Origin: CAVQCJ01 sp963771835
GTDB taxonomy: Bacteria > Actinomycetota > Actinomycetes > Prado026
Assembly: GCA_963771835.1 (NCBI GenBank)
Contig: CAVYVA010000004.1
Span: 1-64,000 of the forward strand
DNA: 64,000 nucleotides
Reading direction: 5' to 3'
In this document: one piece after another, positions 44,623-53,665 of the stretch
Position numbering within the stretch: position 1 is the stretch's first letter
Layout of the letters: each line of letters begins with the position of its first letter
Position numbers and translations under genes: made by a program
The notes under the pieces: model-generated
The model's input: only the letters and a program-made list of their open reading frames with translations
Database searches by the model: none
Told to the model about the DNA's origin: nothing

Positions 44623-45801
44623 ATGGACCGCATGCAGCCAACGACCACCCGCAGACTGCGCTGGGCCGCGCCCTTCGTCGCCGGCGCAGCCATCGCCGCA
44701 GCCGCGATCCTGCCCGGCGTCGCGTCCGGCTCCGACCACCCGGCACTGCCGGCGCGCACCGCCCAGCAGCTCCTGGCCAGCCTCCTGGCCGCCCAGCCGC
44801 CGGCTCTGTCCGGGACTGTCGTCGAGACGGCCCGCCTCGGGCTTCCGGAGCTGCCGACCGCGGCGGCCGGGTCGGCCGACCTGTCGCTGCCGAACCTGAT
44901 CACCGGGTCGCACACCCTGCGGGTCTGGCTGGACGGCCCGGAGAAGCAGCGCGTCGCCCTGGTCGGAGATCTCGCCGAGAGCGACGTGGTGCACAACGGC
45001 ACGCAGGTATGGCTGTACTCCTCCCACGCCAACGAGGCCACCAAGATCACCGTCCCGGCCGACGCCGGCCAGTCGACCGAGAACAAGCTCCAGTCACAGC
45101 TGCCGACGCCTCAGCAGGCCGCGGCGCAGGCGATCGCCGCCATCACGCCGACGACGAAGATCAGCGTCGACGACACGGCGCGCATCGCCGGCCGTCCCGC
45201 CTACCAGCTCGTCCTGCAGCCCAAGGACTCCCGCTCTCTCGTCTCGGCGGTGAAGATCGCCATCGACAGCGAGACGTCGACGCCACTGCGGGTCCAGGTC
45301 TTCGGACAGGACCGCGGTACGCCGGCATTCGAGACCGGCTTCACCGACGTCACCTTCTCGGCTCCCCCGGCGAGCGTGTTCGCCTTCATCCCGCCGACCG
45401 GGGCGAAGGTGACGACCGCGTCGGCCGGTGAGGTCCTCACCGGTCAGCGCGTGGGGGACGGCGCGGTCAGGCGGTACAAGGTCGCGCCGACGACCGGCGC
45501 CAGCCAGCTCCCCCAGCTCCGGACCGCGACCACCAAGGCCGACGAGCGGACGCGCACGATCGGCACCGGGTGGACCGCAGTAGTGGTCATGGACGGGGCG
45601 GCGCTGAGCCCGGACGGGAACGGGGGCAGCGGCAGCCAGGCGCAGTCACTCCTGCTCGGGGCGGCGCGGAAGGTGCCCGGCGGCCGGTTGATCACCACTG
45701 CGCTGGTCTCGGTCCTGCTCACCGACGACGGCCGGCTGTTCGTGGGCGCGGTGGACGGGACATCGCTGCAGAAGGTGGCCGCAACCGGCCGTCCGCTGTG
45801 A
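44623..45801 (+). CDS. LolA/RseB-like secreted lipid-binding domain protein
   Basis: The 392-residue protein has a signal peptide or anchor (FVAGAAIAAAAILPGVASG) and a LolA/DUF2092-type fold: VWLDGPEKQRVALVGDLAES, VWLYSSHANEATKI, and GRPAYQLVLQPKDSRSLV. In actinobacteria this fold is found next to ABC transporters and two-component systems. Its stop overlaps the GTG of the ATPase gene (GTGA). It may deliver or sense a lipid for the transporter. Confidence 0.82.
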   Translation: MDRMQPTTTRRLRWAAPFVAGAAIAAAAILPGVASGSDHPALPARTAQQLLASLLAAQPPALSGTVVETARLGLPELPTAAAGSADLSLPNLITGSHTLRVWLDGPEKQRVALVGDLAESDVVHNGTQVWLYSSHANEATKITVPADAGQSTENKLQSQLPTPQQAAAQAIAAITPTTKISVDDTARIAGRPAYQLVLQPKDSRSLVSAVKIAIDSETSTPLRVQVFGQDRGTPAFETGFTDVTFSAPPASVFAFIPPTGAKVTTASAGEVLTGQRVGDGAVRRYKVAPTTGASQLPQLRTATTKADERTRTIGTGWTAVVVMDGAALSPDGNGGSGSQAQSLLLGAARKVPGGRLITTALVSVLLTDDGRLFVGAVDGTSLQKVAATGRPL

Positions 45802-46745
45802 GCGCTGGCGTCGCCACGGTCGACCTGACGCGGCGCTTCGGTCGGGTGACCGCGGTCGACTCCCTCAGCCTGGACGTCCCGCAAGGCGCGGTCTACGGGT
45901 TCCTCGGGCCCAACGGCTCGGGGAAGACGACGACGATCCGGATGCTGCTGGGGCTGGTGGCGCCGCACAGCGGCCGGGTGGAGCTGTTGGGCCAGGCGAT
46001 GCCGTCCGCCGCGCGGCGTGTCCTGCCACGCGTCGGCGCCCTGATCGAAGGGCCGGCCTTCCACCCGTACCTGTCGGGGATCGACAACCTCCGCCGCCTG
46101 GACGCCTGCGACGCGACCGCGGAGCCGGCCACACGCAACCAGCGCATCGACGACGCGCTGCACCGGGTCGGGTTGAGCGCCGCCGCCCGTAAGAAGTACC
46201 GCCAGTACTCGCTCGGGATGAAGCAGCGGCTCGGACTGGCGGCCGCGCTCCTGCAGCCGCGGGACCTGCTGATCCTCGACGAGCCCACCAACGGCCTGGA
46301 CCCGCAAGGCACCCGCGAGGTCCGCAACCTGGTCCGCTCGCTCGCCGCCGACGGCACCACCGTGCTGGTCTCCAGCCACCTGCTCGCCGAGGTCGAGCAG
46401 GTCGCCACCCACGTGGGGATCATGAGCGCCGGCCGACTGCTAACCCAGGGGCCGCTGACCGACGTGCTCGGCGGGTCCGCCACGACCATCGTCGTCCGTA
46501 CCAGCGATCCGGCGCGCGCCGCCGACCTACTGACCCGGCTCGGTCTCGAGTCAGTCGGCGCAGTACCTGCCTCCACGGACTCCCACGGCATCGTCAGTGC
46601 CGCCCTGGGCGACCGCGACCCCGAAGACATCAACCGGGAGCTGGTGCTCGCTGGCGTGCCGGTCGCCGGCCTGGCAGTCGCGCAGCCCACCCTCGAGGAC
46701 CTGTTCGTGAGCCTCACCGGGGAGGGCTTCGATGTCGCCCAGTGA
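45798..46745 (+). CDS. ABC transporter ATP-binding protein
   Basis: The 315-residue protein has Walker A GPNGSGKTTTIR, signature YSLGMKQRLG, Walker B LLILDEPTNGLDP, and the H-loop region VLVSSHLLAEVEQ. It is of the drug/lipid exporter type (CcmA/NatA-like). It overlaps the LolA-like gene by 4 bases and the permease by 14 bases, forming one translation-coupled operon. Confidence 0.94.
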   Translation: MSAGVATVDLTRRFGRVTAVDSLSLDVPQGAVYGFLGPNGSGKTTTIRMLLGLVAPHSGRVELLGQAMPSAARRVLPRVGALIEGPAFHPYLSGIDNLRRLDACDATAEPATRNQRIDDALHRVGLSAAARKKYRQYSLGMKQRLGLAAALLQPRDLLILDEPTNGLDPQGTREVRNLVRSLAADGTTVLVSSHLLAEVEQVATHVGIMSAGRLLTQGPLTDVLGGSATTIVVRTSDPARAADLLTRLGLESVGAVPASTDSHGIVSAALGDRDPEDINRELVLAGVPVAGLAVAQPTLEDLFVSLTGEGFDVAQ

Positions 46746-47706
46746 CCCGCGCCCCGGCGTACCTGTGCTGGCGATCCCGGCCACCGCAACGGCCGACCGC
46801 TCCCGGCCCGGCCGGATCGTCGACGGGGACCACCCGGCGCCATCCGTGGCACCGGATGGGGCAGCGCCGTCGCACGAAAGGCGCGCGCGCCGCGGGGGTT
46901 TCCGTCGCCTGGCCTTCAGTGAGATCGGCCTGGTGTTCCGGCGCAAGCGCAACCTCGCACTGCTGGCCGTGCTCGCCGGTCCGCCCGTCCTGATCGGGAT
47001 CGCGGTGCGCTCGGCCACCCCGCGCCGTGGTGAGGGCCCGGCCTTCTTAGGACAGATCAGCGGCAACGGGCTGTTCCTGGTCTTCACCGCGCTGACGGTC
47101 TGCCTGCCGCTCTTCCTGCCGCTGGCGGTAGGCGTCGTGTCCGGGGACAGCGTGGCCGGTGAGGCCGGGTCCGGAACCCTGCGTTACCTGCTGACCATCC
47201 CGGTCGGCCGCAGCCGTCTGCTCGCGGCCAAAGCCATCGGGATCGTGACGTTCACCGCGGCTGCGGTGCTGATGGTGGCCGTCTCCGGGCTGGTCACCGG
47301 GGCGATCCTGTTCGGGCTGCACGACCTGACCCTGCTGTCCGGAGACACCGTGTCGCTCGCGAACGGGTTGCTTCGGGCGGTCGGCATCGCGGCCTACGTC
47401 GTCGTGGCGCTGCTTGGGATCGTCGCCATCGGCCTGTTCATCTCCACTCTGACCGAGGTACCCATCGCGGCGATGGCCGCAACAGTCGCGGTCACGATCA
47501 TCGTGGAGGTGCTCGACCAGGTTCCGCAGATCGGGTCGCTTCGGACCCTGCTCTTCACCCACCACTGGCTCGGCTTCGGAGACCTGTTGCGCGGGTACGT
47601 CGACGTCGGCACCTTGGTCACCAACTCGCTGCTGCAGCTGCCGTACATCGTCGTCTTCGGTGCGTTGGCCTGGGCCCGCTTCACCAGCAAGGACATCACC
47701 AGCTGA
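46732..47706 (+). CDS. ABC transporter permease (ABC-2 type)
   Basis: The 324-residue protein has a long cytoplasmic N-terminus of about 70 residues rich in Pro and charged residues, then six membrane helices. The conserved-looking segment GDSVAGEAGSGTLRYLLTIP is the usual ABC-2 feature between helices 2 and 3. It pairs with the ATPase upstream. The cargo is unknown. Confidence 0.9.
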   Translation: MSPSDPRPGVPVLAIPATATADRSRPGRIVDGDHPAPSVAPDGAAPSHERRARRGGFRRLAFSEIGLVFRRKRNLALLAVLAGPPVLIGIAVRSATPRRGEGPAFLGQISGNGLFLVFTALTVCLPLFLPLAVGVVSGDSVAGEAGSGTLRYLLTIPVGRSRLLAAKAIGIVTFTAAAVLMVAVSGLVTGAILFGLHDLTLLSGDTVSLANGLLRAVGIAAYVVVALLGIVAIGLFISTLTEVPIAAMAATVAVTIIVEVLDQVPQIGSLRTLLFTHHWLGFGDLLRGYVDVGTLVTNSLLQLPYIVVFGALAWARFTSKDITS

Positions 47707-47807
47707 CCCGACCGGTTCCGGCCGCCGCGTCCGGGAACCCCACCGCTGCCTGGATCGTCGCCGCGCCTCCCCGGACGACGACCAGGCCCCAGGATCCGAG
47801 TTATCCC

Positions 47808-47834
47808 CAGCACAAGAACCGGCATTCGGTGCGG
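47808..47834 (-). repeat. Dispersed intergenic motif, second subfamily
   Basis: On the minus strand this reads CCGCACCGAATGCCGGTTCT followed by TGTGCTG, nearly identical to the copy at 2715-2741. It lies between the convergent permease and GNAT-like genes. Confidence 0.5.
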
Positions 47835-47848
47835 ATCTTGCGACGCGG

Positions 47849-48370
47849 TCAGCCGATCGAGGAGTAGCGGACTTTGGCGGTAGATCCGGGCTGCGGCTTG
47901 CGGTCCGCCGTGTAGCCGCACACCATCCCCAAGTACTTTGCGAACTGGTCGAGAGGGTCGACATCCACCCAGAGCCTCATGATCTTCATCGAGGTGTGTG
48001 CGTACGAGGTAATGAGGCCGACCCCCGCCGCTGTCACCTCACGGGAGCGTTCACGGTCCTGGTTCCAGCAGGCGGCTTCGCCGACGAAGTCCTCGCCGGG
48101 GTCAAGCCTGACGCTGACAACACCGGCCAGCGATCCCTCGCGCGGACGGAACACCCCGAACAGGTTTGCCCGGTCCTCCTCGCGCAACACCTCGAACTCC
48201 GTGAGAAGCACCAGTGCCTCACCCGCTGTTGCCGGTACCGCGATCCGGCCTCGCACCTTCGGAAGACCCCTGGCGGCTTCTTCTGCCACCAGGGCCGCGT
48301 CGCTCGGGTACAGCTCTCGGACGACGGCGTGCTCCGATGTAAGCGGTTCGGGCATCGACAGCCTGTTCAT
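47849..48370 (-). CDS. GNAT-like acetyltransferase
   Basis: The 173-residue protein has a pattern consistent with the GNAT fold: an N-terminal VVRELYPSDAALVAEEAARG, a central LFGVFRPREGSLAGVVSVRL, and a strand-rich end (MKIMRLWVDVDPLDQFAKYL). The acetyl-CoA loop (Q/RxxGxG/A) is not clearly visible, so the assignment is moderate. It stands alone and converges on the ABC permease. Confidence 0.5.
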   Translation of the reverse strand: MNRLSMPEPLTSEHAVVRELYPSDAALVAEEAARGLPKVRGRIAVPATAGEALVLLTEFEVLREEDRANLFGVFRPREGSLAGVVSVRLDPGEDFVGEAACWNQDRERSREVTAAGVGLITSYAHTSMKIMRLWVDVDPLDQFAKYLGMVCGYTADRKPQPGSTAKVRYSSIG

Positions 48371-48503
48371 GGCGCCAACCTAGTCACCGCCGGCGGGCCG
48401 CGACAGCGCGCAGCCGTTCATCGGCCGCTGGTCCCTCGACGCCGGGACCGCAGGGGTGTTGGATCGGCCGAGCGGCGGCGTCCGCAGACGAAGGGTCGGA
48501 CCG

Positions 48504-49559
48504 ATGTCCAGTTCCGCGCAGCGAGCCCCCGCTCCTGCTCTTCGCCAGGTACTGGTTCGGCGGGTTGTGGTGGCGGTCGCCGCGATCCTGATCGGGCTGG
48601 TCCCGGTCGTGGTGTTCGGATTGATCAACGACCAGTGGTCCGCGTCCTCGTGGGCGATCTGGGGCATGCTGACGGCACTGATCAACCTGATTCTTGGCGG
48701 GCGGCTGCTGGCGTGGCTCAGCGCGGGGCTGCTGGTCGCGCTTACGCCGGTGGCGATCGTGTCCGGAGCCGTGCCCGTGGCAGGCGCGGGCTTGATGGCG
48801 ATCATGTGCTTCGGGGTGGGACTGAGCGCCGCCCGCGGGATCAACCGCGGGATGATGTTGGTCCCGCTGTTCATGGCCTGCATGGTCATCGCTCCGCCGG
48901 CGTGGAGCGGTCACGCCGTGGATCGCAGCACCACCTCGTATCTGCTGTGGATGATGCTCATCTTCGGCGGCGGCGCCTTGTGGGCGATCGTGGTCTTTCC
49001 GCCGCTGCTGCGGAAGCGGAAGTTCGCGCCGCCCGAGCCCAACACACGGGCCGACACCGTCGTGTACACGGTGATCATCACCGTGCTGTGCACGGCGAGC
49101 ACACTCGGAGTGCTCCTGTGGTACCCCGGCTCCAAGGGTGCCTGGCTCGTGATCACGCTGCTGGTGATCACCGAGGTGGGACACCAGGACACGGTCAAGC
49201 GGACGGTGAGGCGCGTCGCCGGGACCGTGGCCGGGGTTGCCATCGCCGCTGGAGTGGCGGCGCTCACCAACACCGAGGGGGTGCTGCTGGCTATCGCTTT
49301 CGTGCTGCTCGTGGTCGCCTTGGTGATCCGGCAGGGTCCCCACTACGGGCTGTACATGGCGTTCATGACCCCGGCGGTTGTGCTCGTCAGCTCGTCAAGC
49401 ATCGCCAACGTGGACAAGACCGACGCCCAACGGCTGGCGTTCACCGTGGTTGCTGCTGGCTTGGTCCTGCTGGCATCTGGGATAGCTGTGGCCTGGGCCC
49501 ACTACCAACAGACCGTTGGCGCACGTCAAGGTCCGACAACGGTGGCAGCGGCGACGTGA
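48504..49559 (+). CDS. FUSC family aromatic-acid-exporter-like membrane protein
   Basis: The 351-residue protein has about ten membrane helices in two halves with a cytoplasmic linker (FPPLLRKRKFAPPEPNT). The second half has the FUSC-like pattern WLVITLLVITEVGHQDTVKR followed by GTVAGVAIAAGVAAL. FUSC proteins export aromatic acids or similar compounds. ATG 48504 starts the protein after an upstream in-frame extension that lacks similarity. Its stop overlaps the start of the channel gene (GTGA). Confidence 0.82.
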   Translation: MSSSAQRAPAPALRQVLVRRVVVAVAAILIGLVPVVVFGLINDQWSASSWAIWGMLTALINLILGGRLLAWLSAGLLVALTPVAIVSGAVPVAGAGLMAIMCFGVGLSAARGINRGMMLVPLFMACMVIAPPAWSGHAVDRSTTSYLLWMMLIFGGGALWAIVVFPPLLRKRKFAPPEPNTRADTVVYTVIITVLCTASTLGVLLWYPGSKGAWLVITLLVITEVGHQDTVKRTVRRVAGTVAGVAIAAGVAALTNTEGVLLAIAFVLLVVALVIRQGPHYGLYMAFMTPAVVLVSSSSIANVDKTDAQRLAFTVVAAGLVLLASGIAVAWAHYQQTVGARQGPTTVAAAT

Positions 49560-50125
49560 CCGCCGAGGCCGTCCAGGCACTACCACGGACACAACGTCGT
49601 CGACTCATCGCACTCGGACTCGCACGGGCCTTGTTGGCCACGGTCGTTCTGATCGCCCTGTACTACGTACTTCCGCTCGACCACCTTGCCGGCGTACCCC
49701 TGTGGGTCATCTTGGTGGTTGGGATCGTCGCGCTCGTCGGCGTCGCCGCCTACCAGGTCAGCGCCGTGATCAGAGCCCGCCACCCGGCCATCCGCGCAGT
49801 GGAGGCCCTCGCGACCACCGCCCCGCTGTTCCTTCTCCTGTACGCAGCCACCTATTTCGTGCTCGCCAAGTCCGGACCCGAGAACTTCAACGTCCACACG
49901 CTTACGCGCACCGACTCGCTGTACTTCACCGTCACCGTCTTTAGCACCGTGGGCTTCGGCGACATCACCGCCACCAGCCAGCCAGCCCGTCTGCTGGTCA
50001 CCGCACAGATGATCCTCAACCTCCTCATCCTCGGCCTCGGCATCCGCGTCTTCATCGGGGCAATCCAGATCGCGCGACAGCGACGCCCGACCGACCCTGA
50101 GCCACAGACTCCAGACACATCCTGA
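49556..50125 (+). CDS. Two-transmembrane potassium channel
   Basis: The 189-residue protein has about four hydrophobic segments and a pore with the selectivity filter TVGFGD between the last two, plus a pore helix YFTVTVFS. It has no RCK domain and a short tail, so it is a small KcsA-like or ion_trans_2 channel. The GTG at 49556 overlaps the FUSC stop, so the two are made together. Confidence 0.88.
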   Translation: MTAEAVQALPRTQRRRLIALGLARALLATVVLIALYYVLPLDHLAGVPLWVILVVGIVALVGVAAYQVSAVIRARHPAIRAVEALATTAPLFLLLYAATYFVLAKSGPENFNVHTLTRTDSLYFTVTVFSTVGFGDITATSQPARLLVTAQMILNLLILGLGIRVFIGAIQIARQRRPTDPEPQTPDTS

Positions 50126-50138
50126 CGGTGCAGAGCAG

Positions 50139-50159
50139 CCGAACCCAAGTGCCGTTCGG
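50139..50159 (+). repeat. Dispersed intergenic motif, copy
   Basis: CCGAACCCAAGTGCCGTTCG lies between the channel gene and the short zinc-ribbon gene. The stem is imperfect here because the first half is mutated. Confidence 0.45.
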
Positions 50160-50202
50160 TGCGCCAATCTCGTAGCCGATAGCTGGCGGTCGGAGGATCC
50201 TC

Positions 50203-50355
50203 TTGCCCGTGACACCGGCTCTGCGCTGCGTACTCGGTTTGCACCACTGGGTGAAGCATCACCTGGAGGGCGAGGTGTACCTCCAATGTGCCCGCTGCGG
50301 GAAGGTCAGTCATGGGCCCGGACCGATTCCGGATCTTGGCGGAGGCGCCGGTTGA
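50203..50355 (+). CDS. Short zinc-ribbon-like protein (50 residues)
   Basis: The product reads MPVTPALRCVLGLHHWVKHH, then LEGEVYLQCARCGKVSHG and a short Gly/Pro tail. The RCxxGxHxW...CxRCGK pattern is recurrent in small actinobacterial proteins and has three Cys and several His residues suited to zinc. The TTG at 50203 has GGAGG six bases upstream; the GTG at 50209 is the alternative. It lies just before the truncated IS110 element. Function unknown. Confidence 0.6.
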   Translation: MPVTPALRCVLGLHHWVKHHLEGEVYLQCARCGKVSHGPGPIPDLGGGAG

Positions 50356-50380
50356 GCGGCACATACTGATGCTCCTACGG

Positions 50381-51373
50381 TCAAGTCAGGGCTTCTCGGG
50401 GCAGTGCGTTGAAGACTTCGCGGGCGACGTAGCGCTTGAGGCAGCGGATGATCTCGGGGTTGCTCATGCCTTCCTTGGTCCGGCGCTCGACGTAGGCGCG
50501 GGTGGCTGGCTGGTTGGCCATGCGGGTGATGACGATCGTCCACAGCGCGCTATTGCCGTGGCGGTCACCGCCGCGGTCAAGCCGGTGCCGGTCGGTCTTG
50601 CCGGAGGAGGCCTTGATCGGGCTGGCACCCAGCAGCGCGGAGTAGGAGCGGTCAGAGGTCAGCCGGTGCGGGTTGTCGCCAGCGGCCAACAGCAGCGCGG
50701 TGGCGGTATCGGGTCCGACACCGTGGATGGCCAGCAGCGCGGGTGCGGCGGCGGTGACCAGGCGTCGGCGATGGGCTTGGAGGCGGGTGAGCTGCGCGTC
50801 CAGGTCACGGACGCGGACGGCCAGTTCGCGCAGGGCGAGCTTGGTGATGGCGGCCAGGTCGTCGCCGGCGGGGCGGTAGCCGGCGCAAGTGGCGACCAGC
50901 TGCCGGTTGGGCAAGACCCGCAGTGGGCTGCGGATGGGATCGGGTGCGGTCAGGACCAGGGCATGCAGCTGGTTGAGGGCCTGGGTGCGGGCCTTGCGCG
51001 CGGAGCGGTGCACGGTCTGCAGCGTCCGCAGCGCCTCCACTGTCCCGTTGTGGGACTTGGGGATGATGCGGGCGCGGCCGCTGATCACGACCCGGGCGGC
51101 GGCGACCGCGTCCACGACGTCGCTGTTGCCCTGGGCGCGGCGGGCTTGGCGGTCGGGCCGGTTCACCTCAAGCACGCGCACCCCGTGCTCGGCCAGGTGT
51201 CGGGCCAGGCCGGACCCGTACGAGCCGGTCCCCTCCACCCCCACCACCTGGAGCTGGCCGAAGGACCGCAAGTACGCCAGCAAGGCTCGGTAGCCGGCCG
51301 GGGTAGTCGCGAAGCCTTGAGTGCCCAGAACACCACCGAGGTGCCTCTCAACGCGAATGAGTAGGGCGGGCAC
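50381..51373 (-). pseudogene. IS110 family transposase, N-terminally truncated
   Basis: About 330 residues match IS110 transposases: GFATTPAGYRALLAYLRSFG, VGVEGTGSYGSGLARHL with the second catalytic acid, NSDVVDAVAAARV with the last two Asp, and the C-terminal domain LLAIHGVGPDTATALLLAAG and GASPIKASSGKTDRHRL with the catalytic Ser. The first 25 or so residues, including the first DEDD Asp, are missing, and upstream frames do not supply them. IS110 elements carry their bridge RNA beyond that end, so it is probably lost too. The copy is presumably immobile. Confidence 0.85.
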
Positions 51374-51608
51374 GCACGAGCCGACGGTCGGACAGGACAG
51401 GGACGGGGCCTTCAGCCAGGCTCCTACTAGGTCACTACCACCGGCCGGTGAGTGCAGGCGTTCCCGCCCGGCTGGTTCGTCAGCCGTAGACGGGGGTGAC
51501 GCATACGCGGTTTCACGGCGTGCCGTCGGCACCGGTCTGATTCCGTGAAGCGTCCATGGAGGCGGCGCTGGCGCGGTATGTTGCGCCCAACTCCGTGGGG
51601 GGGTTGGT

Positions 51609-52325
51609 ATGAAGCGTAGGCGAGCGGTCGGCCTGTCGGTCATCGTTGTCGGGGTGGCCGCCGGCAGCATCCTTCTGGCACCGACGGCCGCCGGGGCGTC
51701 CGCGACGATCGTCCAGGCCCACTGGGACATGGACGAGCCCGCCGGCTCGACCGTCATGATCGACACGGGTCCAAATCTCATCAACGGGGTCATCGGTCCC
51801 GCGGTGCTCACCGATGTGATGGTGGATGGAAGCATCGGATACGAGTGGTCCAAGGTGAGCCCGACGGCGCCACCGGCCAAACCCGAACGCCTCGTGCAGG
51901 TGGACAACGCCCTGCTGAATCCGGGCCTTCGCGACTACGCCGTCACCATCCGATACAGAAGCACGGTCAAGTTCGGCAACATCATCCAAAAGGGCCAGGC
52001 GCACGTCGCCGGCGGGTACTTCAAGCTTGAGCAGCCAGGTGGCCACCTCAACTGTTTCTTCACCGGCAAGGCCGGCAAAGCCTCGTTCAAGTCGCCCTAC
52101 ACAACCAATGACGGTCAATGGCACACGGTCCGTTGCGAGCGCACCGCCACGGCGGTGACCCTGACCGTCGACGGAGTGGTGATCGGACAGACAGTTCATG
52201 CGACCGGGATGATCAGCAACACCTTGCCACTGACGATCGGCGGGAAGCTGAACTGCGACAACGTCACGATCACCTGTGACTACTTCTCCGGCGACATCGA
52301 CTACGTGACAATCCAGACCAGCTGA
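51609..52325 (+). CDS. Secreted laminin-G / concanavalin-like lectin domain protein
   Basis: A signal peptide (IVVGVAAGSILLAPTAAGAS) precedes one LamG-like jelly roll of about 200 residues: AHWDMDEPAGSTVMIDTGPN, DYAVTIRYRSTVKFGNIIQ, WHTVRCERTATAVTLTVDG and DYFSGDIDYVTI. Such domains bind carbohydrate or protein ligands outside the cell. It sits between IS110 and IS30 remnants, which suggests acquisition by transfer. ATG 51609 follows GGGGGGTTGGT. Confidence 0.82.
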   Translation: MKRRRAVGLSVIVVGVAAGSILLAPTAAGASATIVQAHWDMDEPAGSTVMIDTGPNLINGVIGPAVLTDVMVDGSIGYEWSKVSPTAPPAKPERLVQVDNALLNPGLRDYAVTIRYRSTVKFGNIIQKGQAHVAGGYFKLEQPGGHLNCFFTGKAGKASFKSPYTTNDGQWHTVRCERTATAVTLTVDGVVIGQTVHATGMISNTLPLTIGGKLNCDNVTITCDYFSGDIDYVTIQTS

Positions 52326-52459
52326 CTGCGGCTGCGGACGGTCGAGCTGTGGAACCCGTACGAACTGTCGAGCCCTGTGCCGACCGGGGGGCGGCGTGCC
52401 CCGGGGGAGGGGGGCTCCCCTTGGGACTGGGGCCTGCCCAGCGACGCCGCCGGACCGCC

Positions 52460-53320
52460 CTAGATGTAGTGCCCATGGAACTTGTTGACATTTGCGGAGC
52501 TGACACGCCCTGTCCGGCCCGGGATCTTGACCAGCATCACGAACCGGGAGTGCCGCTCCACCAGCGTGGCGATGCAGGTCCGTGAGGTGCCCAGCAGCAG
52601 GTCACCTTCCCAGTGCCCGGGCACGGTCCGGTTCGGCCGCTCGGCGGGCCGCTGGGAGATGTGCACGGTGTCGCGCAGCTGGCCCTGCCCGTTCATCGGG
52701 GAGTACCCGCGCGGGCGGCGGTTGACGTGCCCATGGCGCAGCTGGTGGGCCAGCTCCTTGCGCAGCGCCCCACGGCCCTGCACGAACAGCGACATGTAGA
52801 TCGTCTCGTGAGACACCCGCATCTGCTCCTGGCCGGGGAACTGGGCCGGCAGCCACCGGGCGATCTGCTGCGGAGACCACTGCAGGGCCAGTCTGTCCTC
52901 CACCACCACCCGCAGATGCGGAGCAGACAGCGAGCTTGGCCGCCTTCGGCCGCCGACCGCGCACCCACGCCTGCCCCTCGGCCCGCTCACCTCGATACCG
53001 GCGACGGCCCCCGTTGCGGCCCACCTCCCGGCACACCGTCGACGGTGCCCGACCCAACCGGGCTGCGATGGAGCGCAGCGAGTCCCCGGTGGCCAACCCG
53101 CGGGAGATCTCCTCCCGCTCAGCCAGGCACAACTGCCGCCCCGACCGGGCCCTGGGCCGCGGCGGACGCCGCCGCAGCCGATCCACCTGGTCATGCACCC
53201 TCCGATACGCCCTGCCCAACTCCCGGGCGATCTGCTTGGACGACACCCCCGCCCGCCACCGCTGCTCAATCAGCGTCTTTGCGCCTGGCGACAGTCGTTG
53301 AAGCGTCCGTGTAGGGCCGC
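52460..53320 (-). pseudogene. IS30 family transposase, frameshifted and C-terminally truncated
   Basis: The N-terminal part has the two helix-turn-helix units SSKQIARELGRAYRRVHDQV and SLRSIAARLGRAPSTVCREV. After a frame change near 52930 the central and catalytic part continues: LQWSPQQIARWLPAQFPG, VSHETIYMSLFVQGRGAL, and the first catalytic Asp in GHWEGDLLLGT. The match stops at GRTGRVSSANV near 52500, before the second Asp and Glu, so about 100 residues are lost. The start lies upstream of 53246 and is unclear. The element is dead. Confidence 0.82.
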
Positions 53321-53562
53321 TAGTGGGGGTGCTGCGGGCCGACCACTGCTGGGCGATGCAGGTGCGGGTGGTCCTCGTTGCCGCCGCCGCCAGGTGCCCA
53401 GCTGACGCCAGTCGTGGAGCCCGGGACGGACGAGGCGGACATCAGTCGCGTGATAGTGATGGCTGTCGACAGGACAAGGACGGCAAGGACGACAGCGCTG
53501 ATCACGTAGATGGCTGCATGGGGCCGACGAGCGTCTCGTCGGGGGGCGGTCAAGGTTGTCAT
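53320..53562 (-). CDS. Small single-helix membrane protein
   Basis: The 80-residue protein has one membrane helix (AAIYVISAVVLAVLVLSTAI) near the N-terminus, followed by a hydrophilic Ser/Gly/Pro/His-rich tail. The ATG at 53562 is well supported by GGAGGAAGCC. Its end runs into the IS30 remnant border, so the tail may have been altered by that insertion. Function unknown. Confidence 0.6.
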   Translation of the reverse strand: MTTLTAPRRDARRPHAAIYVISAVVLAVLVLSTAITITRLMSASSVPGSTTGVSWAPGGGGNEDHPHLHRPAVVGPQHPH

Positions 53563-53665
53563 GGCTTCCTCCTGGTCCGTTGGATGTCCGGGTTCGGAGG
53601 GTCACGCTAGGAAGATGCGGACGTCGACGAATCACTCGTATGAGTACGTTTGACAGTGGACCTGG

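Noticed and set aside
43242..45431. A 729-codon plus-strand open frame
   Set aside because: It runs across the kinase and regulator genes on the other strand, and its product has no recognisable domain.
50310..50543. A 77-codon frame inside the IS110 element
   Set aside because: It is an overlapping frame of the transposase with no family match.
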